Shown here piece by piece: positions 10,282-19,857 of a DNA stretch of 64,000 nt. The stretch lies in contig NZ_JACBZY010000001.1 in the NCBI RefSeq assembly GCF_013408685.1, forward strand, positions 806,001 through 870,000, in the 5' to 3' direction. The notes beneath the pieces were generated by a model. The model was not told where the DNA came from. It saw only the letters and a program-made list of their open reading frames with translations, and made no database searches. Position numbers and translations under genes: made by a program. The stretch comes from Schumannella luteola. Its GTDB lineage: Bacteria; Actinomycetota; Actinomycetes; Actinomycetales; Microbacteriaceae. Numbering within the stretch: the stretch's first letter is position 1; every line of letters begins with the position of its first letter.

Positions 10282-11667
10282 TCAGTCGCCCAGGTGGTCG
10301 ACCAGGCTCGACGCGAGTCCGACGTAGGTGCCCGGGGTGAGCTCGCGCAGACGGGCCTTCGCGGCGTCGCCGATCTCGAGCGCATCCACGAACTCCACCA
10401 GCTCGGTCTGGCCGACGCGGTGGCCGCGGGTCAGCTCCTTGAGCAGGGCATAGGGGTCGGCGATCGTCGAGCGGCCGGCGGCGACCTCGGCGCGGATCAC
10501 GGTCTGGATCGCCTCGGCCAGCACCTCCCAGTTGCCGTCGAGGTCGGCGGCGAGCTTCGTCTCCGACACGGCGATCTCGCCCAGCCCGCGGAACAGGTTG
10601 TCGAGCGCGAGCAGCGAGTGCCCGAGCGCGACGCCCACGTTGCGCTGCGTCGTCGAGTCGGTGAGGTCGCGCTGCAGGCGGCTCGTCACGAGCGTCGCCG
10701 CGAGCGAGTCGAGCAGCGCGTTGCTCAGCTCGAGGTTCGCCTCGGCGTTCTCGAAGCGGATCGGGTTGATCTTGTGCGGCATCGTCGACGAGCCGGTGGC
10801 GCCCGGCTGCGGCACCTGGGTGAAGTAGCCCATCGAGATGTAGGTCCACACATCCGTCGCCAGGTTGTGCAGGATGCGGTTCGCGTGCGCGACCGCCTGG
10901 AACAGCTCCGCCTGCCAGTCGTGCGACTCGATCTGCGTGGTCAGCGGGTTCCAGGTGAGGCCGAGCGAATCGACGAACTCGCGCGAGATGTTCGGCCAGT
11001 CGGCGTCGGCGTCGGCCGCGAGGTGCGCCGAGAAGGTGCCGGTCGCGCCGCTGAACTTGCCGAGGAACTCGGCGCGCTCGACGCGGCGCAGCTGGCGCTC
11101 GAGGCGGTGCACGACGACGGCGAACTCCTTGCCGACCGTGGTCGGGGTCGCGGGCTGCCCGTGCGTGTGCGAGAGCATCGGGCGGTCGCGCTCGGCGAGA
11201 GCCCACTCGCGCAGGCGGCCGATCACGTCGCGGAAGCGCGGCGTCCAGACCTCCTGCACGGCGGCGCGGATCGTGAGCGCGTAGCTCAGGTTGTTGATGT
11301 CCTCGCTCGTCGCGGCGAAGTGCGTGAGCTCGGCGATCGCATCCAGGCCCTGACGGCTCAGCTCGCTGCGCACCAGGTACTCGACGGCCTTGACGTCGTG
11401 GCGCGTGGTGGCCTCGAGCTTCGCGAGCTCGTCGATCTCGGCCTGGCCGAAGTCGGCGGCGAAGGCGCGCAGCGCATCCTTCTTCTCCGGCGGCAGCGCG
11501 GTCGTGCCGAACAGGCCGCGGTCGGTGAGGGCGATCAGCCACTCGACCTCGACGTGCACGCGGGCGCGGTTCAGACCCGCCTCGCTGAGGTGCTCGCCGA
11601 GCACGCCGGCGACGGACCGATAGCGTCCGTCGAGGGGGCTCACCGGTTGCGGGGGCAGGGGGCTCAT
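10282..11667 (-). CDS. purB: Adenylosuccinate lyase
   Basis: Cytoplasmic enzyme of purine synthesis, 461 aa, that releases fumarate from SAICAR and from adenylosuccinate. It is of the E. coli length class (about 456 aa). It shows SPLDGRYRS at the N-terminus, TSEDINNLSYAL (about 120-131), the catalytic histidine region SHTHGQPATPTT (about 166-177) and the fumarase/lyase signature SSTMPHKINPIRFEN (about 293-307) with its mobile-loop serines. A GGAGG site lies before the ATG. The start overlaps the stop of the phosphatase gene (ATGA), so both are likely on one mRNA. Confidence 0.97.
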   Translation of the reverse strand: MSPLPPQPVSPLDGRYRSVAGVLGEHLSEAGLNRARVHVEVEWLIALTDRGLFGTTALPPEKKDALRAFAADFGQAEIDELAKLEATTRHDVKAVEYLVRSELSRQGLDAIAELTHFAATSEDINNLSYALTIRAAVQEVWTPRFRDVIGRLREWALAERDRPMLSHTHGQPATPTTVGKEFAVVVHRLERQLRRVERAEFLGKFSGATGTFSAHLAADADADWPNISREFVDSLGLTWNPLTTQIESHDWQAELFQAVAHANRILHNLATDVWTYISMGYFTQVPQPGATGSSTMPHKINPIRFENAEANLELSNALLDSLAATLVTSRLQRDLTDSTTQRNVGVALGHSLLALDNLFRGLGEIAVSETKLAADLDGNWEVLAEAIQTVIRAEVAAGRSTIADPYALLKELTRGHRVGQTELVEFVDALEIGDAAKARLRELTPGTYVGLASSLVDHLGD

Positions 11668-12179
11668 GATCCTCCGTGGGGAAGCGCGGGCTCGATCTGG
11701 CGGAAGAGCGCGATGCTCGCCCGCTCGATCAGAGTCAGCACCCGGGCGAAGGTCGCCGCGTCGGAGTAATAGGGGTCCGGCACGTCGAGATCGGGCCCGG
11801 ATGCGGGGTCGAATGACAGCAGCAATGCTACCTTCGCGCGCGTCTCGTCTGACGGCGCCCACTGCCGCAGCACCCGCTCCTGCCCGCGGTCGAAGGCGAC
11901 GATGAGATCGAGATCGGCGAACCAGGCCGGGTCGAACTGGCGGGCGCGGTGCGCATCCCCGTCGTAGCCCGCGTTCTCGAGGGCGTCGCGCGTGCGCTGG
12001 TCGGCGCGCTCGCCGACGTGCCAGTCACCGGTGGCAGCCGACTGCACGGTGACGGCGCCCTCGTATCCGCCCTCGGCGATGAGTCGGGTGAAGACCGCCT
12101 CGGCCATCGGTGACCGGCAGATGTTGCCGGTGCACACGAAGCAGATCCGGAACGGGGCGCGCGCATGCGTTCCCGTCAT
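11664..12179 (-). CDS. Low-molecular-weight protein-tyrosine phosphatase
   Basis: Cytoplasmic phosphatase, 171 aa from the ATG at 12179 (an ATG at 12191 is also possible). The catalytic P-loop CTGNICRSP is at about 16-24 with nucleophile Cys16, and the general acid lies in VPDPYYSD near the C-terminus. It removes phosphate from phosphotyrosine or related phospho-residues; the target is unknown. The stop overlaps purB by four bases. The gap before it (12192-12447) holds only GC-rich, partly repeated sequence with two CTGTGGTGCCG copies. Confidence 0.9.
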   Translation of the reverse strand: MTGTHARAPFRICFVCTGNICRSPMAEAVFTRLIAEGGYEGAVTVQSAATGDWHVGERADQRTRDALENAGYDGDAHRARQFDPAWFADLDLIVAFDRGQERVLRQWAPSDETRAKVALLLSFDPASGPDLDVPDPYYSDAATFARVLTLIERASIALFRQIEPALPHGGS

Positions 12180-12407
12180 GCGGAACATCATGCCCGAGCT
12201 CGGCGACGGCGGAAGGGTTAATTCGAGGCATCTTCCTGCGGGGTGCGGCGCCGGGCCGCGGTGCCGGGCTGTGGTGCCGTGCTGTGGTGCCGCGCAGCGC
12301 GGGCGTCGGCGCGACGATCCCTCCCCAGCGCGGGCGCTGGCGGCTTCTCCCCGGATCCCGCGACCGACGCTCCGCGCGGCGGCCGCGGCGCGCATTCTCG
12401 ACGCACT

Positions 12408-12429
12408 GCCCGATCACCCCGGATCGGGC
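12408..12429 (+). other. Leader hairpin before the WXG-like gene
   Basis: GCCCGATC (12408-12415) and GATCGGGC (12422-12429) form a perfect 8-bp stem with a 6-nt loop, ending just before the GAGGAGGG ribosome site. It may be a 5' mRNA structure or an operator; there is no T-run. Confidence 0.45.
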
Positions 12430-12447
12430 GCGGCGAGGAGGGACGCG

Positions 12448-12687
12448 ATGGCGGCGACGATCGAGCAGCTCGAAGAGCGGCTGCGGCTGGCGAAGCGGGT
12501 GCACGAGCAGCTCGAGACGTGGAACAGCTCTCCGCCGAAGATCAGCGCCGACGACTGGAGCGGGCCCGCGGCCGTGCTGCACGAGAGGACGGCCGAGAAG
12601 CTGCGTGCTCAGCTGTCGAGCGCGACGACGGCGGCCGGGGATGCGGTGCTGCGGGCGACGACCGATCTGGCGGACGCTCGTGGCTGA
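12448..12687 (+). CDS. Small helical WXG100-like protein
   Basis: Protein of 79 aa that is almost wholly helical, with a central turn DDWSGPAAV placing a W-x-G motif at residues 37-39 between two amphipathic helices. Length and layout resemble WXG100/ESX proteins, though no full family signature is present. A strong GAGGAGGG site precedes the ATG. It overlaps the next gene by 8 nt, as expected for a small partner made with a larger effector-like protein. No secretion apparatus gene lies in the window, so a type VII role is inferred. Confidence 0.6.
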   Translation: MAATIEQLEERLRLAKRVHEQLETWNSSPPKISADDWSGPAAVLHERTAEKLRAQLSSATTAAGDAVLRATTDLADARG

Positions 12688-14389
12688 CCCCGACGGCGGC
12701 GCCGCAGCGGGCGGATCGGGCGCGGGCGCCGGCACAGGATCCGGATCGGGTCCCGGCCCGGTGCAGCTGCTCGCTCCGGGCGCCGTCGGGCCGGGCAAGG
12801 ACGCGGGCGGACCACACGAGCCGAACGTCTTCGGCCGCGGCGGTTGGCGTGACCCGAACAGCGGCGAGAGCGCCGCGGGCGCCGGTCGACGCGGCCCGCT
12901 GCAGCTGAGCGGGCGCGGCGTGGTCGGCGTGCAGACCGACGGGATGCTGGCCTACCGCACCCGGCTCTGGTCGCTGAGCCAGGCCGTCGACGCGATCGAC
13001 CGGAGCGCGCGGCGCCTCGAGGCCATGCCGGCGCCGGCCCCGACCGGGCGGCTGGATGCGATGGAGGTGCTCGTCTCCCGGGTCGCGCGGCTCGACGCGA
13101 CGATCACCGACTTCGCGCCGTCGCTGGGCAGCGCGGTCGACCTCTACGCGGCCGCCGACGAGACCGCGCAACGCGGCGCCCGCGCGACGACGAACGTCGC
13201 CGTCGATGCCGTCGGCGGGGTGGCCGCGCGACTCGCGCTGCTCACCGCGGCGGCGAACGCCCCGGCTCTCATCGCGGCCGCGGCCGTCGCCTTCGCCGCG
13301 CTCCCGGGCAGGACGCCCGCCGAGAAGGCGGCCGCGCTGGGCGCCGCGGTGCAGGGCAACCCGGGCGTGGTGACGAGTCCCGCGTTCGACGAGCTCGTGC
13401 GCTTCCTCGGTGAGAACGGCGACGACCTCGCGCTCGGCGCCCTCGGCATCCCGCCGGGGGTGCTGCTCGCGGCGCGCGCGGCGGGCCGCGGCGGCGTCGA
13501 GGACAACGCGCACGTCATCATGAGCGCCGGCCGCAAGCTCGGGCTTTTCCGCGAGACCGGGGTCGGTGTCATCCCCGTCTCGCGCACCTCCACGACGGCG
13601 CCGCTCGATCGCGCGACCGGGCCGAAGGAGCGGCTGCTGCGCATCCCCGACGAGGGGATCATCCGCATCGAGAAGCACAGCGCGCCCGGCGAGAAGCCGC
13701 GTTACGTCGTCTACGTGCCGCCGACCCAGACCTTCTCGCCCGAGTCGACGACCATGCCCTTCGATCTGACGAGCAACGTCGGCGGCGTCGCGGGCGACGA
13801 CGCCGGATCGCTGCGCGCGGTCGAGCAGGCGATGCGGCACGCGGGCATCACGTCGGGAGACGAGGTGCAGCTGACCGGGTTCTCGCAGGGCGGGCTCATC
13901 GCCGGGCGACTCGCGCAGTCGCCCGACTGGAACGTCGTCGGCGTCGAGACCTGGGGCGGCCCCACCCGCAACATCGACTACCCGCCCGGCGTCGCCGGTT
14001 ACGACGTGCATCACAGCGACGACCCGATCCACGCGCTCAGCGGGTACCAGGTCGACACCGACCGGCTGCGAGTCGAGCAGCAGGCGCGCGCCCACGGCTT
14101 CGCCGCCGACGAGAAGCCCGTGCCGGCGCACCAGCGCGACTCCTATGTCGACACCGCGATCGACATGCAGCAGGCGGCTTCACCTCAGCTGCGCCGCGAG
14201 CTCGACCGCATCGAGAGCTTCACCGGCGACTACGCCCGGCAGAGCGGATACCGCATCGACAGCTACGCCTACGACACCTACCGCACCCCCGGCGAGGATG
14301 TGGCGCCGAGGCCGGGCTGGGGCGCCGACGTCGCTCCTTCATCGCCGGCGTCGCCGATCGTCAGTGGGCGAGCAGAGGCGCGGGCGTGA
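12680..14389 (+). CDS. Large protein with helical N-terminal part and alpha/beta-hydrolase-like C-terminal part
   Basis: Protein of 569 aa with no signal peptide. A Gly-rich tail (about 7-45) leads to a mostly helical, Ala-rich region (about 85-290) and then a C-terminal region (about 320-480) with YVVYVPPTQ and a nucleophile elbow, GFSQGG (Ser402), as in alpha/beta hydrolases; HHSDDPIHALSG could supply the acid. The last 90 residues are polar. The GTG start at 12680 overlaps the WXG-like gene by 8 nt. The pairing suggests a type VII-type substrate or enzyme-toxin, but no immunity gene is evident downstream: the next gene is a convergent holin-like protein. The substrate is unknown. Confidence 0.65.
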   Translation: MADPDGGAAAGGSGAGAGTGSGSGPGPVQLLAPGAVGPGKDAGGPHEPNVFGRGGWRDPNSGESAAGAGRRGPLQLSGRGVVGVQTDGMLAYRTRLWSLSQAVDAIDRSARRLEAMPAPAPTGRLDAMEVLVSRVARLDATITDFAPSLGSAVDLYAAADETAQRGARATTNVAVDAVGGVAARLALLTAAANAPALIAAAAVAFAALPGRTPAEKAAALGAAVQGNPGVVTSPAFDELVRFLGENGDDLALGALGIPPGVLLAARAAGRGGVEDNAHVIMSAGRKLGLFRETGVGVIPVSRTSTTAPLDRATGPKERLLRIPDEGIIRIEKHSAPGEKPRYVVYVPPTQTFSPESTTMPFDLTSNVGGVAGDDAGSLRAVEQAMRHAGITSGDEVQLTGFSQGGLIAGRLAQSPDWNVVGVETWGGPTRNIDYPPGVAGYDVHHSDDPIHALSGYQVDTDRLRVEQQARAHGFAADEKPVPAHQRDSYVDTAIDMQQAASPQLRRELDRIESFTGDYARQSGYRIDSYAYDTYRTPGEDVAPRPGWGADVAPSSPASPIVSGRAEARA

Positions 14390-14431
14390 GCCGGCGGACC
14401 GGCGGAGGCGCGGATGCCGGCGGAGCCGGGT

Positions 14432-14842
14432 TCAGCGCGACTCGCGCGGACGCCCCAGCAGCGGACGCAGGATGATGCCGATCAGCCAGCTCAGGAGGCC
14501 GAGCACCACTGCACCCAGCACGCCCCACCAGAAGCTCTCGACCGAGAGGCCGAAGCCGAGCAGGCTCGTGACCCACGCGACCAGGATCAGCAGCAGCGCA
14601 TTGACGACGAGAGAGAGGAGGCCGAGCGTCAGCACATAGAGAGGGAACGCGATGATGCGCACCAGGTTGCCGATGACGCCGTTCACGATGCCGAAGACCA
14701 GCGCGACGAGCAGGTAGGTGAGGATGTTGGCCGGCGTCGACGCGGGATCCCACGACTGCACGTTGATGTGCGGGTGCAGGATCGCCACCGTCAGCCAGAG
14801 CGCGAGGGCGTTGATGAGCAGCCGGACCAGGAAGCGCCTCAT
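14432..14842 (-). CDS. Phage holin family membrane protein (mycobacterial 4-TMS type)
   Basis: Integral membrane protein, 136 aa, with four hydrophobic helices and the conserved pattern [21 protein letters not shown] typical of the PF04020-like 'mycobacterial four-TM holin' family. Despite the name these are common chromosomal genes in actinobacteria, not evidence of prophage. The ATG at 14842 has GGGG 4 nt upstream; an ATG at 14851 is the alternative. Confidence 0.85.
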   Translation of the reverse strand: MRRFLVRLLINALALWLTVAILHPHINVQSWDPASTPANILTYLLVALVFGIVNGVIGNLVRIIAFPLYVLTLGLLSLVVNALLLILVAWVTSLLGFGLSVESFWWGVLGAVVLGLLSWLIGIILRPLLGRPRESR

Positions 14843-14970
14843 GGTCCCCATTCTCTCAGGCACCGACGGGCCGTGCACCGGGAACGCGGGGCACGGCCGG
14901 CGAAGTGTCGCGCCCGGCTCGGTGCCGCCGACGCCCGCGCCGCCGACCGCGACGAGGCGCCGCGCGACCC

Positions 14971-14976
14971 TAGGCT
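14971..14976 (+). promoter_or_regulatory. -10 box for a leaderless mRNA (aminotransferase gene)
   Basis: TAGGCT lies exactly 7 nt before the ATG at 14984, so transcription probably starts at or next to the start codon. There is no ribosome site. Confidence 0.6.
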
Positions 14977-14983
14977 GAAGCGC

Positions 14984-16051
14984 ATGGCCGTGAAGCTCCG
15001 CCCCGAGATCGCCGCACTGCAGCCGTACCGCCAGGGGCGGCCCGCCGCCGCCGATGCCTTCAAGCTGTCGTCGAACGAGAACCCCTTCCCCGCGCACCCC
15101 GCGATCGTCGAGGCCATCGCCGCCACGAACCCCGGCCGCTACCCCGACGCCGCCGCGACCGTGCTGCGCGAGCGCCTCGGCGCCGACTACGGGATCGCGC
15201 CCGACCGCATCCACGTCGGCTCCGGCTCCGTCGCCCTGCTGCAGCAGCTCATCCTCGCCGCGGCCGCGCCCGGCGACGAGGTCGCCTACTCCTGGCGCTC
15301 CTTCGAGGCCTACCCCGGCCTCGTCACGGTCGCCGGCGCCACGAGCGTCACCGTGCCCAACCGCGCCGACGGCGGACACGACCTGCCGGCGCTCGCCGCG
15401 GCGGTCACCGAGCGCACTCGCGTCGTCATCGTCTGCACCCCCAACAACCCGACCGGCCCGATCGTCACCGCCGACGAGTTCGCCGCGTTCATGGCCGCGG
15501 TGCCCGACACCCTGCTCGTGCTGCTCGACGAGGCCTACCGCGAGTTCGTCACCGACCCGGCCGCCGTCGACGGCATCCCGCTGCTCGACCGCTACCCGAA
15601 CCTCGTCGTGCTGCGCACCTTCAGCAAGGCCTACGGCCTCGCCGGGCTGCGCGTCGGCTACGCCCTCGGACCGGCCGAGGTGCTCGACGCCGCCCGCTCG
15701 ACCGCGATCCCGCTCAGCGTCACCGAGCCGGCCCAGCGCGCCGCGATCGCCGCGCTCGACCACGACGCCGAGCTGCGCGGGCGGGTCGACGAGATCATCG
15801 CTCGCCGCGACCGCATCCGGGATGCGCTGCGCGCCCAGGGCTGGCCGCTGCCCGAGCCGCAGGGCAACTTCGTCTGGCTCGCGACCGGCGAGCAGACCGT
15901 CGCCGCCGGCGAGATCCTCGAGCGCCACGGCATCATCGCCCGGCTGTTCCCGGGCGACGGCATCCGCGTCTCCGTGGGCGAAGAGGAATCTGTCGAACCT
16001 CTCCTGCGATCTGCGGAAGAGGTTGTGAGAACCCTCCCACTGGGGCTCTGA
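14984..16051 (+). CDS. hisC: Histidinol-phosphate/aromatic amino acid aminotransferase (HisC/Pat)
   Basis: PLP-dependent fold-type I aminotransferase, 355 aa. It has [12 protein letters not shown] at the start, [19 protein letters not shown], and the PLP lysine in [17 protein letters not shown]. The length matches actinobacterial HisC and the closely related phenylalanine aminotransferase Pat/HisC2 (about 350-360 aa). It is not beside other his genes; a 2-oxoacid dehydrogenase operon begins 23 nt downstream, so it may make 2-oxoacids by transamination rather than serve histidine synthesis. Sequence alone does not separate the two roles. Confidence 0.85.
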   Translation: MAVKLRPEIAALQPYRQGRPAAADAFKLSSNENPFPAHPAIVEAIAATNPGRYPDAAATVLRERLGADYGIAPDRIHVGSGSVALLQQLILAAAAPGDEVAYSWRSFEAYPGLVTVAGATSVTVPNRADGGHDLPALAAAVTERTRVVIVCTPNNPTGPIVTADEFAAFMAAVPDTLLVLLDEAYREFVTDPAAVDGIPLLDRYPNLVVLRTFSKAYGLAGLRVGYALGPAEVLDAARSTAIPLSVTEPAQRAAIAALDHDAELRGRVDEIIARRDRIRDALRAQGWPLPEPQGNFVWLATGEQTVAAGEILERHGIIARLFPGDGIRVSVGEEESVEPLLRSAEEVVRTLPLGL

Positions 16052-16061
16052 AACCCGGGGC

Positions 16062-16067
16062 TAGGCT
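16062..16067 (+). promoter_or_regulatory. -10 box for a leaderless mRNA (E1 alpha gene)
   Basis: TAGGCT ends 7 nt before the ATG at 16075, the same sequence and spacing as in front of the aminotransferase gene. The dehydrogenase operon therefore likely has its own leaderless promoter. Confidence 0.6.
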
Positions 16068-16074
16068 GAGGTTC

Positions 16075-17193
16075 ATGCTTGCCGACGCTGCGCCCATCCA
16101 GCTGCTCGCGCCAGACGGGACGCTCGTGCGGAACGCCGCCAACGAGGAGTTCCTGCCGCGCATCGAGGCGCTCGATGACGCCCGCCTGATCGAGTTCCAC
16201 CGCCAGATGGTGGTCGTGCGCCGCTTCGACATCGAGGCCGGCAACCTGCAGCGTCAGGGCCAGCTCGCGCTGTGGATCCCCAGCCTCGGCCAGGAGGGCG
16301 CGCAGGTCGGCGCCGGCTACGCCGCCCGCCCGCAGGACCACATCTTCCCCGCCTACCGCGAGCATGCCGTCGCCCGTATCCGCGGTGTCGACCCGATGCG
16401 CATCATCGAGATGCTGCGCGGCCTCAGCCACGGCGGCTGGGACCCGAAGGCGCACGGCAACCTGCACCTCTACACGCTCGTCATCGGCTCGCAGTCGCTG
16501 CACGCCACCGGCTACGCGATGGGCATCGCGCTCGACGGCTCGAGCGGCACCGGCGACGTCGAGAAAGACGAAGCCGTTCTGGTCTTCTTCGGCGACGGCG
16601 CCACCAGCCAGGGGGATGTCAGCGAGTCGTTCGTCTTCGCCTCCAGCTACCAGACGCCCCAGGTGCTGTTCCTGCAGAACAACCACTGGGCGATCTCGGT
16701 GCCGGTCGAGCGCCAGTCGCGCACGCCGCTCTACCTGCGCTCGCAGGGCTTCGGCATCCCGAGCTGGCAGATCGACGGCAACGACGTGCTCGCCAGCTAC
16801 GCCGTCACGAGCGCCGCGCTCGACTCGGCCCGCACCGGCCAGGGCCCGCGCTTCATCGAGGCGCTGACCTACCGCATGGGCGCGCACACCACGAGCGACG
16901 ACCCGACCAAGTACCGGCAGAACGAAGAGCTCGCCTACTGGGGCGCCCGCGACCCGATCAGCCGCTTCGAGACCTACCTGCGCGCGCGCGGCGCCGGCGA
17001 CGACGTCTTCGCCGACATCGCCCGCGAGGCGGAGGACCTGGCGGCGGATGTGCGCACCCGCACGCTCGAGCTGGTCGACCCGCCGACGAGCAAGATCTTC
17101 GACAACGTCTACAGCGATCCGCACCCCGTGATCGAGCAGCAGCGCGCCTGGCTGGACGCCTACGAGCGCTCCTTCGAAGGGACCGAGGGATGA
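16075..17193 (+). CDS. 2-oxoacid dehydrogenase E1 component, alpha subunit
   Basis: Thiamine diphosphate enzyme subunit, 372 aa, that decarboxylates a 2-oxoacid and reductively acylates E2. The ThDP-binding motif starts at FFGDGATSQGD and ends in FLQNNHWAIS; PSLGQEGAQVGAGYA, YREHAV and YRMGAHTTSDDP are typical E1 alpha elements. The heterodimeric E1, together with the single-lipoyl E2 downstream, fits a branched-chain 2-oxoacid dehydrogenase (BkdA) better than the homodimeric AceE-type pyruvate enzyme of actinobacteria, but pyruvate cannot be excluded. Its stop overlaps the E1 beta start (ATGA). Confidence 0.93.
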   Translation: MLADAAPIQLLAPDGTLVRNAANEEFLPRIEALDDARLIEFHRQMVVVRRFDIEAGNLQRQGQLALWIPSLGQEGAQVGAGYAARPQDHIFPAYREHAVARIRGVDPMRIIEMLRGLSHGGWDPKAHGNLHLYTLVIGSQSLHATGYAMGIALDGSSGTGDVEKDEAVLVFFGDGATSQGDVSESFVFASSYQTPQVLFLQNNHWAISVPVERQSRTPLYLRSQGFGIPSWQIDGNDVLASYAVTSAALDSARTGQGPRFIEALTYRMGAHTTSDDPTKYRQNEELAYWGARDPISRFETYLRARGAGDDVFADIAREAEDLAADVRTRTLELVDPPTSKIFDNVYSDPHPVIEQQRAWLDAYERSFEGTEG

Positions 17194-18266
17194 CCGACAT
17201 CGACACCACCGCGACGAACGCCGCGACCGCGGACGCCGCCGACACCGCGGCCGCGAACGCCGCATCCGCCCCGGTCGCCGAGCCCGAGGTCAAGAACCTC
17301 ACCCTCTCGAAGGCGATCAACCTGGGTCTGCGTCAGGCGATGCTCGACGACCCCAAGGTGCTGCTGATGGGCGAGGACATCGGCCCGCTCGGCGGCGTCT
17401 TCCGCGTCACCGAGCACCTGCACGCCGAGTTCGGCGGCAACCGCGTGCTCGACACCCCGCTCGCCGAGTCGGGCATCATCGGCTCGGCCATCGGCCTGGC
17501 GATGCGCGGCTTCCGCCCGGTCATCGAGATCCAGTTCGACGGATTCATCTTCCCCGGCTTCGACCAGATCACGACCCAGCTGGCGAAGCAGACCTACCGT
17601 CACGAGGGCAACCAGTCGTATCCGGTCGTCATCCGGGTGCCCTACGGCGGCCACATCGGCGCCGTCGAGCATCACCAGGAGAGCCCTGAGGCCTACTTCG
17701 CGCACACCGCCGGTCTGCGCGTCGTCAGCCCGGCGACGCCGCACGATGCCTACTGGATGATCCAGGAGGCGATCCGCTCGAACGACCCGGTCATGTTCTT
17801 CGAGCCGAAGAGCCGCTACTGGCAGCGTGGCGAGGTGCAGCTGGATGCCGGTACGGCCGTGCACATGCACCGCAGCCGCGTCGTGCGCACCGGCTCCGAG
17901 GTCACGCTGATCGGCCACGGCGCCATGGTCGCGACCCTGCTGCAGGCGGCCGAGATCGCCGCCGACGAGGGCACGAGCGTCGAGGTCATCGACCTGCGCT
18001 CCCTCTCGCCGATCGACTACGCGCCGATCATCGAGAGCGTGCAGAAGACCGGCCGCGTCGTCGTCGCGCAGGAGGCCCCGCAGAACGCGAGCGTCGGCAG
18101 CGAGATCGCCGCGACGATCGCCGAGCGCGCCTTCTACTCGCTCGAGGCGCCCGTGCTGCGCGTCAGCGGATTCGACACCCCGTTCCCGCCGGCGAAGCTC
18201 GAGAAGCAGTATCTTCCCGACGCCGACCGCGTGCTCGAGGCCGTCGACCGCGCGCTCGCCTACTGA
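17190..18266 (+). CDS. 2-oxoacid dehydrogenase E1 component, beta subunit
   Basis: Beta subunit of the heterotetrameric E1, 358 aa. After an Ala/Thr-rich 30-residue leader it has [36 protein letters not shown], the [16 protein letters not shown] loop (His proton donor region) and, in the C-terminal transketolase domain, [12 protein letters not shown]. It lacks a signal peptide. It is translated with E1 alpha through a 4-nt overlap; E2 follows after 68 nt. Confidence 0.93.
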   Translation: MTDIDTTATNAATADAADTAAANAASAPVAEPEVKNLTLSKAINLGLRQAMLDDPKVLLMGEDIGPLGGVFRVTEHLHAEFGGNRVLDTPLAESGIIGSAIGLAMRGFRPVIEIQFDGFIFPGFDQITTQLAKQTYRHEGNQSYPVVIRVPYGGHIGAVEHHQESPEAYFAHTAGLRVVSPATPHDAYWMIQEAIRSNDPVMFFEPKSRYWQRGEVQLDAGTAVHMHRSRVVRTGSEVTLIGHGAMVATLLQAAEIAADEGTSVEVIDLRSLSPIDYAPIIESVQKTGRVVVAQEAPQNASVGSEIAATIAERAFYSLEAPVLRVSGFDTPFPPAKLEKQYLPDADRVLEAVDRALAY

Positions 18267-18334
18267 CGCATCCCACCGACCTCACTGACCCCGACGCGAC
18301 CGCACCGGTCGCGACGACCCCGAAGGAGCACCCC

Positions 18335-19771
18335 GTGGTGGCATCCGAGTTCCCCCTCCCCGATGTGGGCGAGGGCCTGACCGAGGCCGAGATCGTCAGC
18401 TGGCGCGTCGCGCCCGGCGACACGATCACGGTCAACCAGGTGCTGGTCGAGATCGAGACCGCCAAGTCGCTCGTCGAGCTGCCGTCGCCGTTCTCGGGCA
18501 CGGTGCAGGAGCTGCTGGTGGATGAGGGGTCGACCGTCGAGGTCGGCACGCCCATCATCCGGGTCAACTCGGCGGCCGGGTCGATCGACCTGCAGGCGCC
18601 CGTGACCGACGAGTCGGCGTGGGTCGGCCCGACCGACACGAACGAGCACGCGCCGCGTACCGCCGCCGGTGCCGCTGCGCCCGCCGCGCCTGCCGCTGCG
18701 GCGCCCGCCCCCGCGACCCCGGCCGAGGCTGCCGAGGCCGAGGACAAGCCGGGCGCCGTGCTGGTCGGCTACGGCTCGGCCGGCGGTCACGCGACCTCGC
18801 GTCGTCGTCGCCCGGCCCCGCTGCCGACGCCGGACGGCTCCGCGCCCGCGGCGACCGACCCCGCCGCCGCGCGTCCGGCCGCCCCCGCCTCCGTGCCCGC
18901 CGCCTCCGCCGCCCCGGTCATCGCGAAGCCGCCGATCCGCAAGCTCGCCAAGGACCTCGGCGTGCAGCTCGACACCGTGCCCGGCACGGGTCTCGCCGGC
19001 GAGATCACCCGCGACGACGTGATCCGTCACGCGCAGCAGGCGAGCGTGTTCCGCAACATCGAGACGCCCGAGTGGCCGGCCGATCGCGAGGAGCGCATCC
19101 CGGTGAAGGGCGTGCGCAAGGCGATCGCGAAGGCGATGGTCGAGAGCGCCTTCACGGCCCCGCACGTGAGCGTCTTCAGCGATGTCAACGCGACCCGCAC
19201 GATGGAGTTCGTCAAGCGCCTCAAGGCCTCGCCGACCTTCGCGGGCGTGCGCGTGAGCCCGCTGCTGGTCATGGCGAAGGCCGTGATCTGGGCGGTGCGC
19301 CGCAATCCCACGGTGAACTCCAGCTGGACCGACAAGGAGATCATCGTGCGCCACTACGTGAACCTCGGCATCGCCGCGGCCACGCCGCGCGGGCTGATCG
19401 TGCCGAACATCAAGGACGCCGAGAAGCTCAGCCTGCTCGAGCTGGCGCAGGCGCTCGAGCAGATGACGCTCACGGCGCGCGACGGCAAGACGCAGCCGGC
19501 CGAGATGTCGGGTGGCACCATCACGATCACGAACCTCGGCTCGTTCGGCATGGACACCGGCACCCCGATCCTCAACCCCGGCGAGGTCGGCATCGTCGCG
19601 CTCGGCGCGATCAAGCAGAAGCCGTGGGTCATCGACGGCGAGGTGCGTCCCGCGTTCGTGACGACGGTCGGCGCGAGCTTCGACCACCGCGTCGTGGATG
19701 GCGATGTCGCGAGCCGCTTCACCGCCGACATCGCCGCGGTGCTCGAGGAGCCGGCGCTGCTGCTCGACTGA
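18335..19771 (+). CDS. 2-oxoacid dehydrogenase E2, dihydrolipoamide acyltransferase
   Basis: Core acyltransferase of the complex, 478 aa. One lipoyl domain (about 4-78) carries the lipoylated lysine in ETAKS (Lys44). A long Ala/Pro linker (about 100-200) follows, then an E1/E3-binding domain ([13 protein letters not shown] to DDVIRHA, about 197-232) and the catalytic domain with DHRVVDGD (His451, Asp455). Two adjacent GTG codons (18335, 18338) follow GGAG; either could start. No E3 gene is adjacent, so E3 is presumably supplied from elsewhere. Confidence 0.94.
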   Translation: MVASEFPLPDVGEGLTEAEIVSWRVAPGDTITVNQVLVEIETAKSLVELPSPFSGTVQELLVDEGSTVEVGTPIIRVNSAAGSIDLQAPVTDESAWVGPTDTNEHAPRTAAGAAAPAAPAAAAPAPATPAEAAEAEDKPGAVLVGYGSAGGHATSRRRRPAPLPTPDGSAPAATDPAAARPAAPASVPAASAAPVIAKPPIRKLAKDLGVQLDTVPGTGLAGEITRDDVIRHAQQASVFRNIETPEWPADREERIPVKGVRKAIAKAMVESAFTAPHVSVFSDVNATRTMEFVKRLKASPTFAGVRVSPLLVMAKAVIWAVRRNPTVNSSWTDKEIIVRHYVNLGIAAATPRGLIVPNIKDAEKLSLLELAQALEQMTLTARDGKTQPAEMSGGTITITNLGSFGMDTGTPILNPGEVGIVALGAIKQKPWVIDGEVRPAFVTTVGASFDHRVVDGDVASRFTADIAAVLEEPALLLD

Positions 19772-19806
19772 TCAGCCGGTCGAGGGCGAGCGGCACATCC
19801 GCCCGC

Positions 19807-19850
19807 TATTGATAAGCGTTTTGACTTCGGTTATCAATAAGGCGTAGCGT
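19807..19850 (+). promoter_or_regulatory. znu operon promoter with Zur-type palindrome
   Basis: TATTGATAA (19807-19815) and TTATCAATA (19831-19839) are perfect inverted repeats around TTGACT (-35, 19821-19826); the -10 TAGCGT is at 19845-19850, 18 nt later, and 7 nt before the GTG start. The A+T-rich TTGATAA-GCG-TTTTGA part resembles Fur/Zur boxes. With zur as last gene of the operon, zinc-dependent autorepression is likely. Confidence 0.72.
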
Positions 19851-19857
19851 TCCGCAT

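Noticed and set aside
12192-12447. A gene in the GC-rich gap before the WXG-like gene.
   Set aside because: Open frames here are Arg/Ala/Gly-rich with no start context and arise from base composition.
14432-14842. Prophage, because of a holin-like gene.
   Set aside because: The protein is of the mycobacterial four-TM type, common in actinobacterial chromosomes, and no lysin, capsid, integrase or attachment site is nearby.
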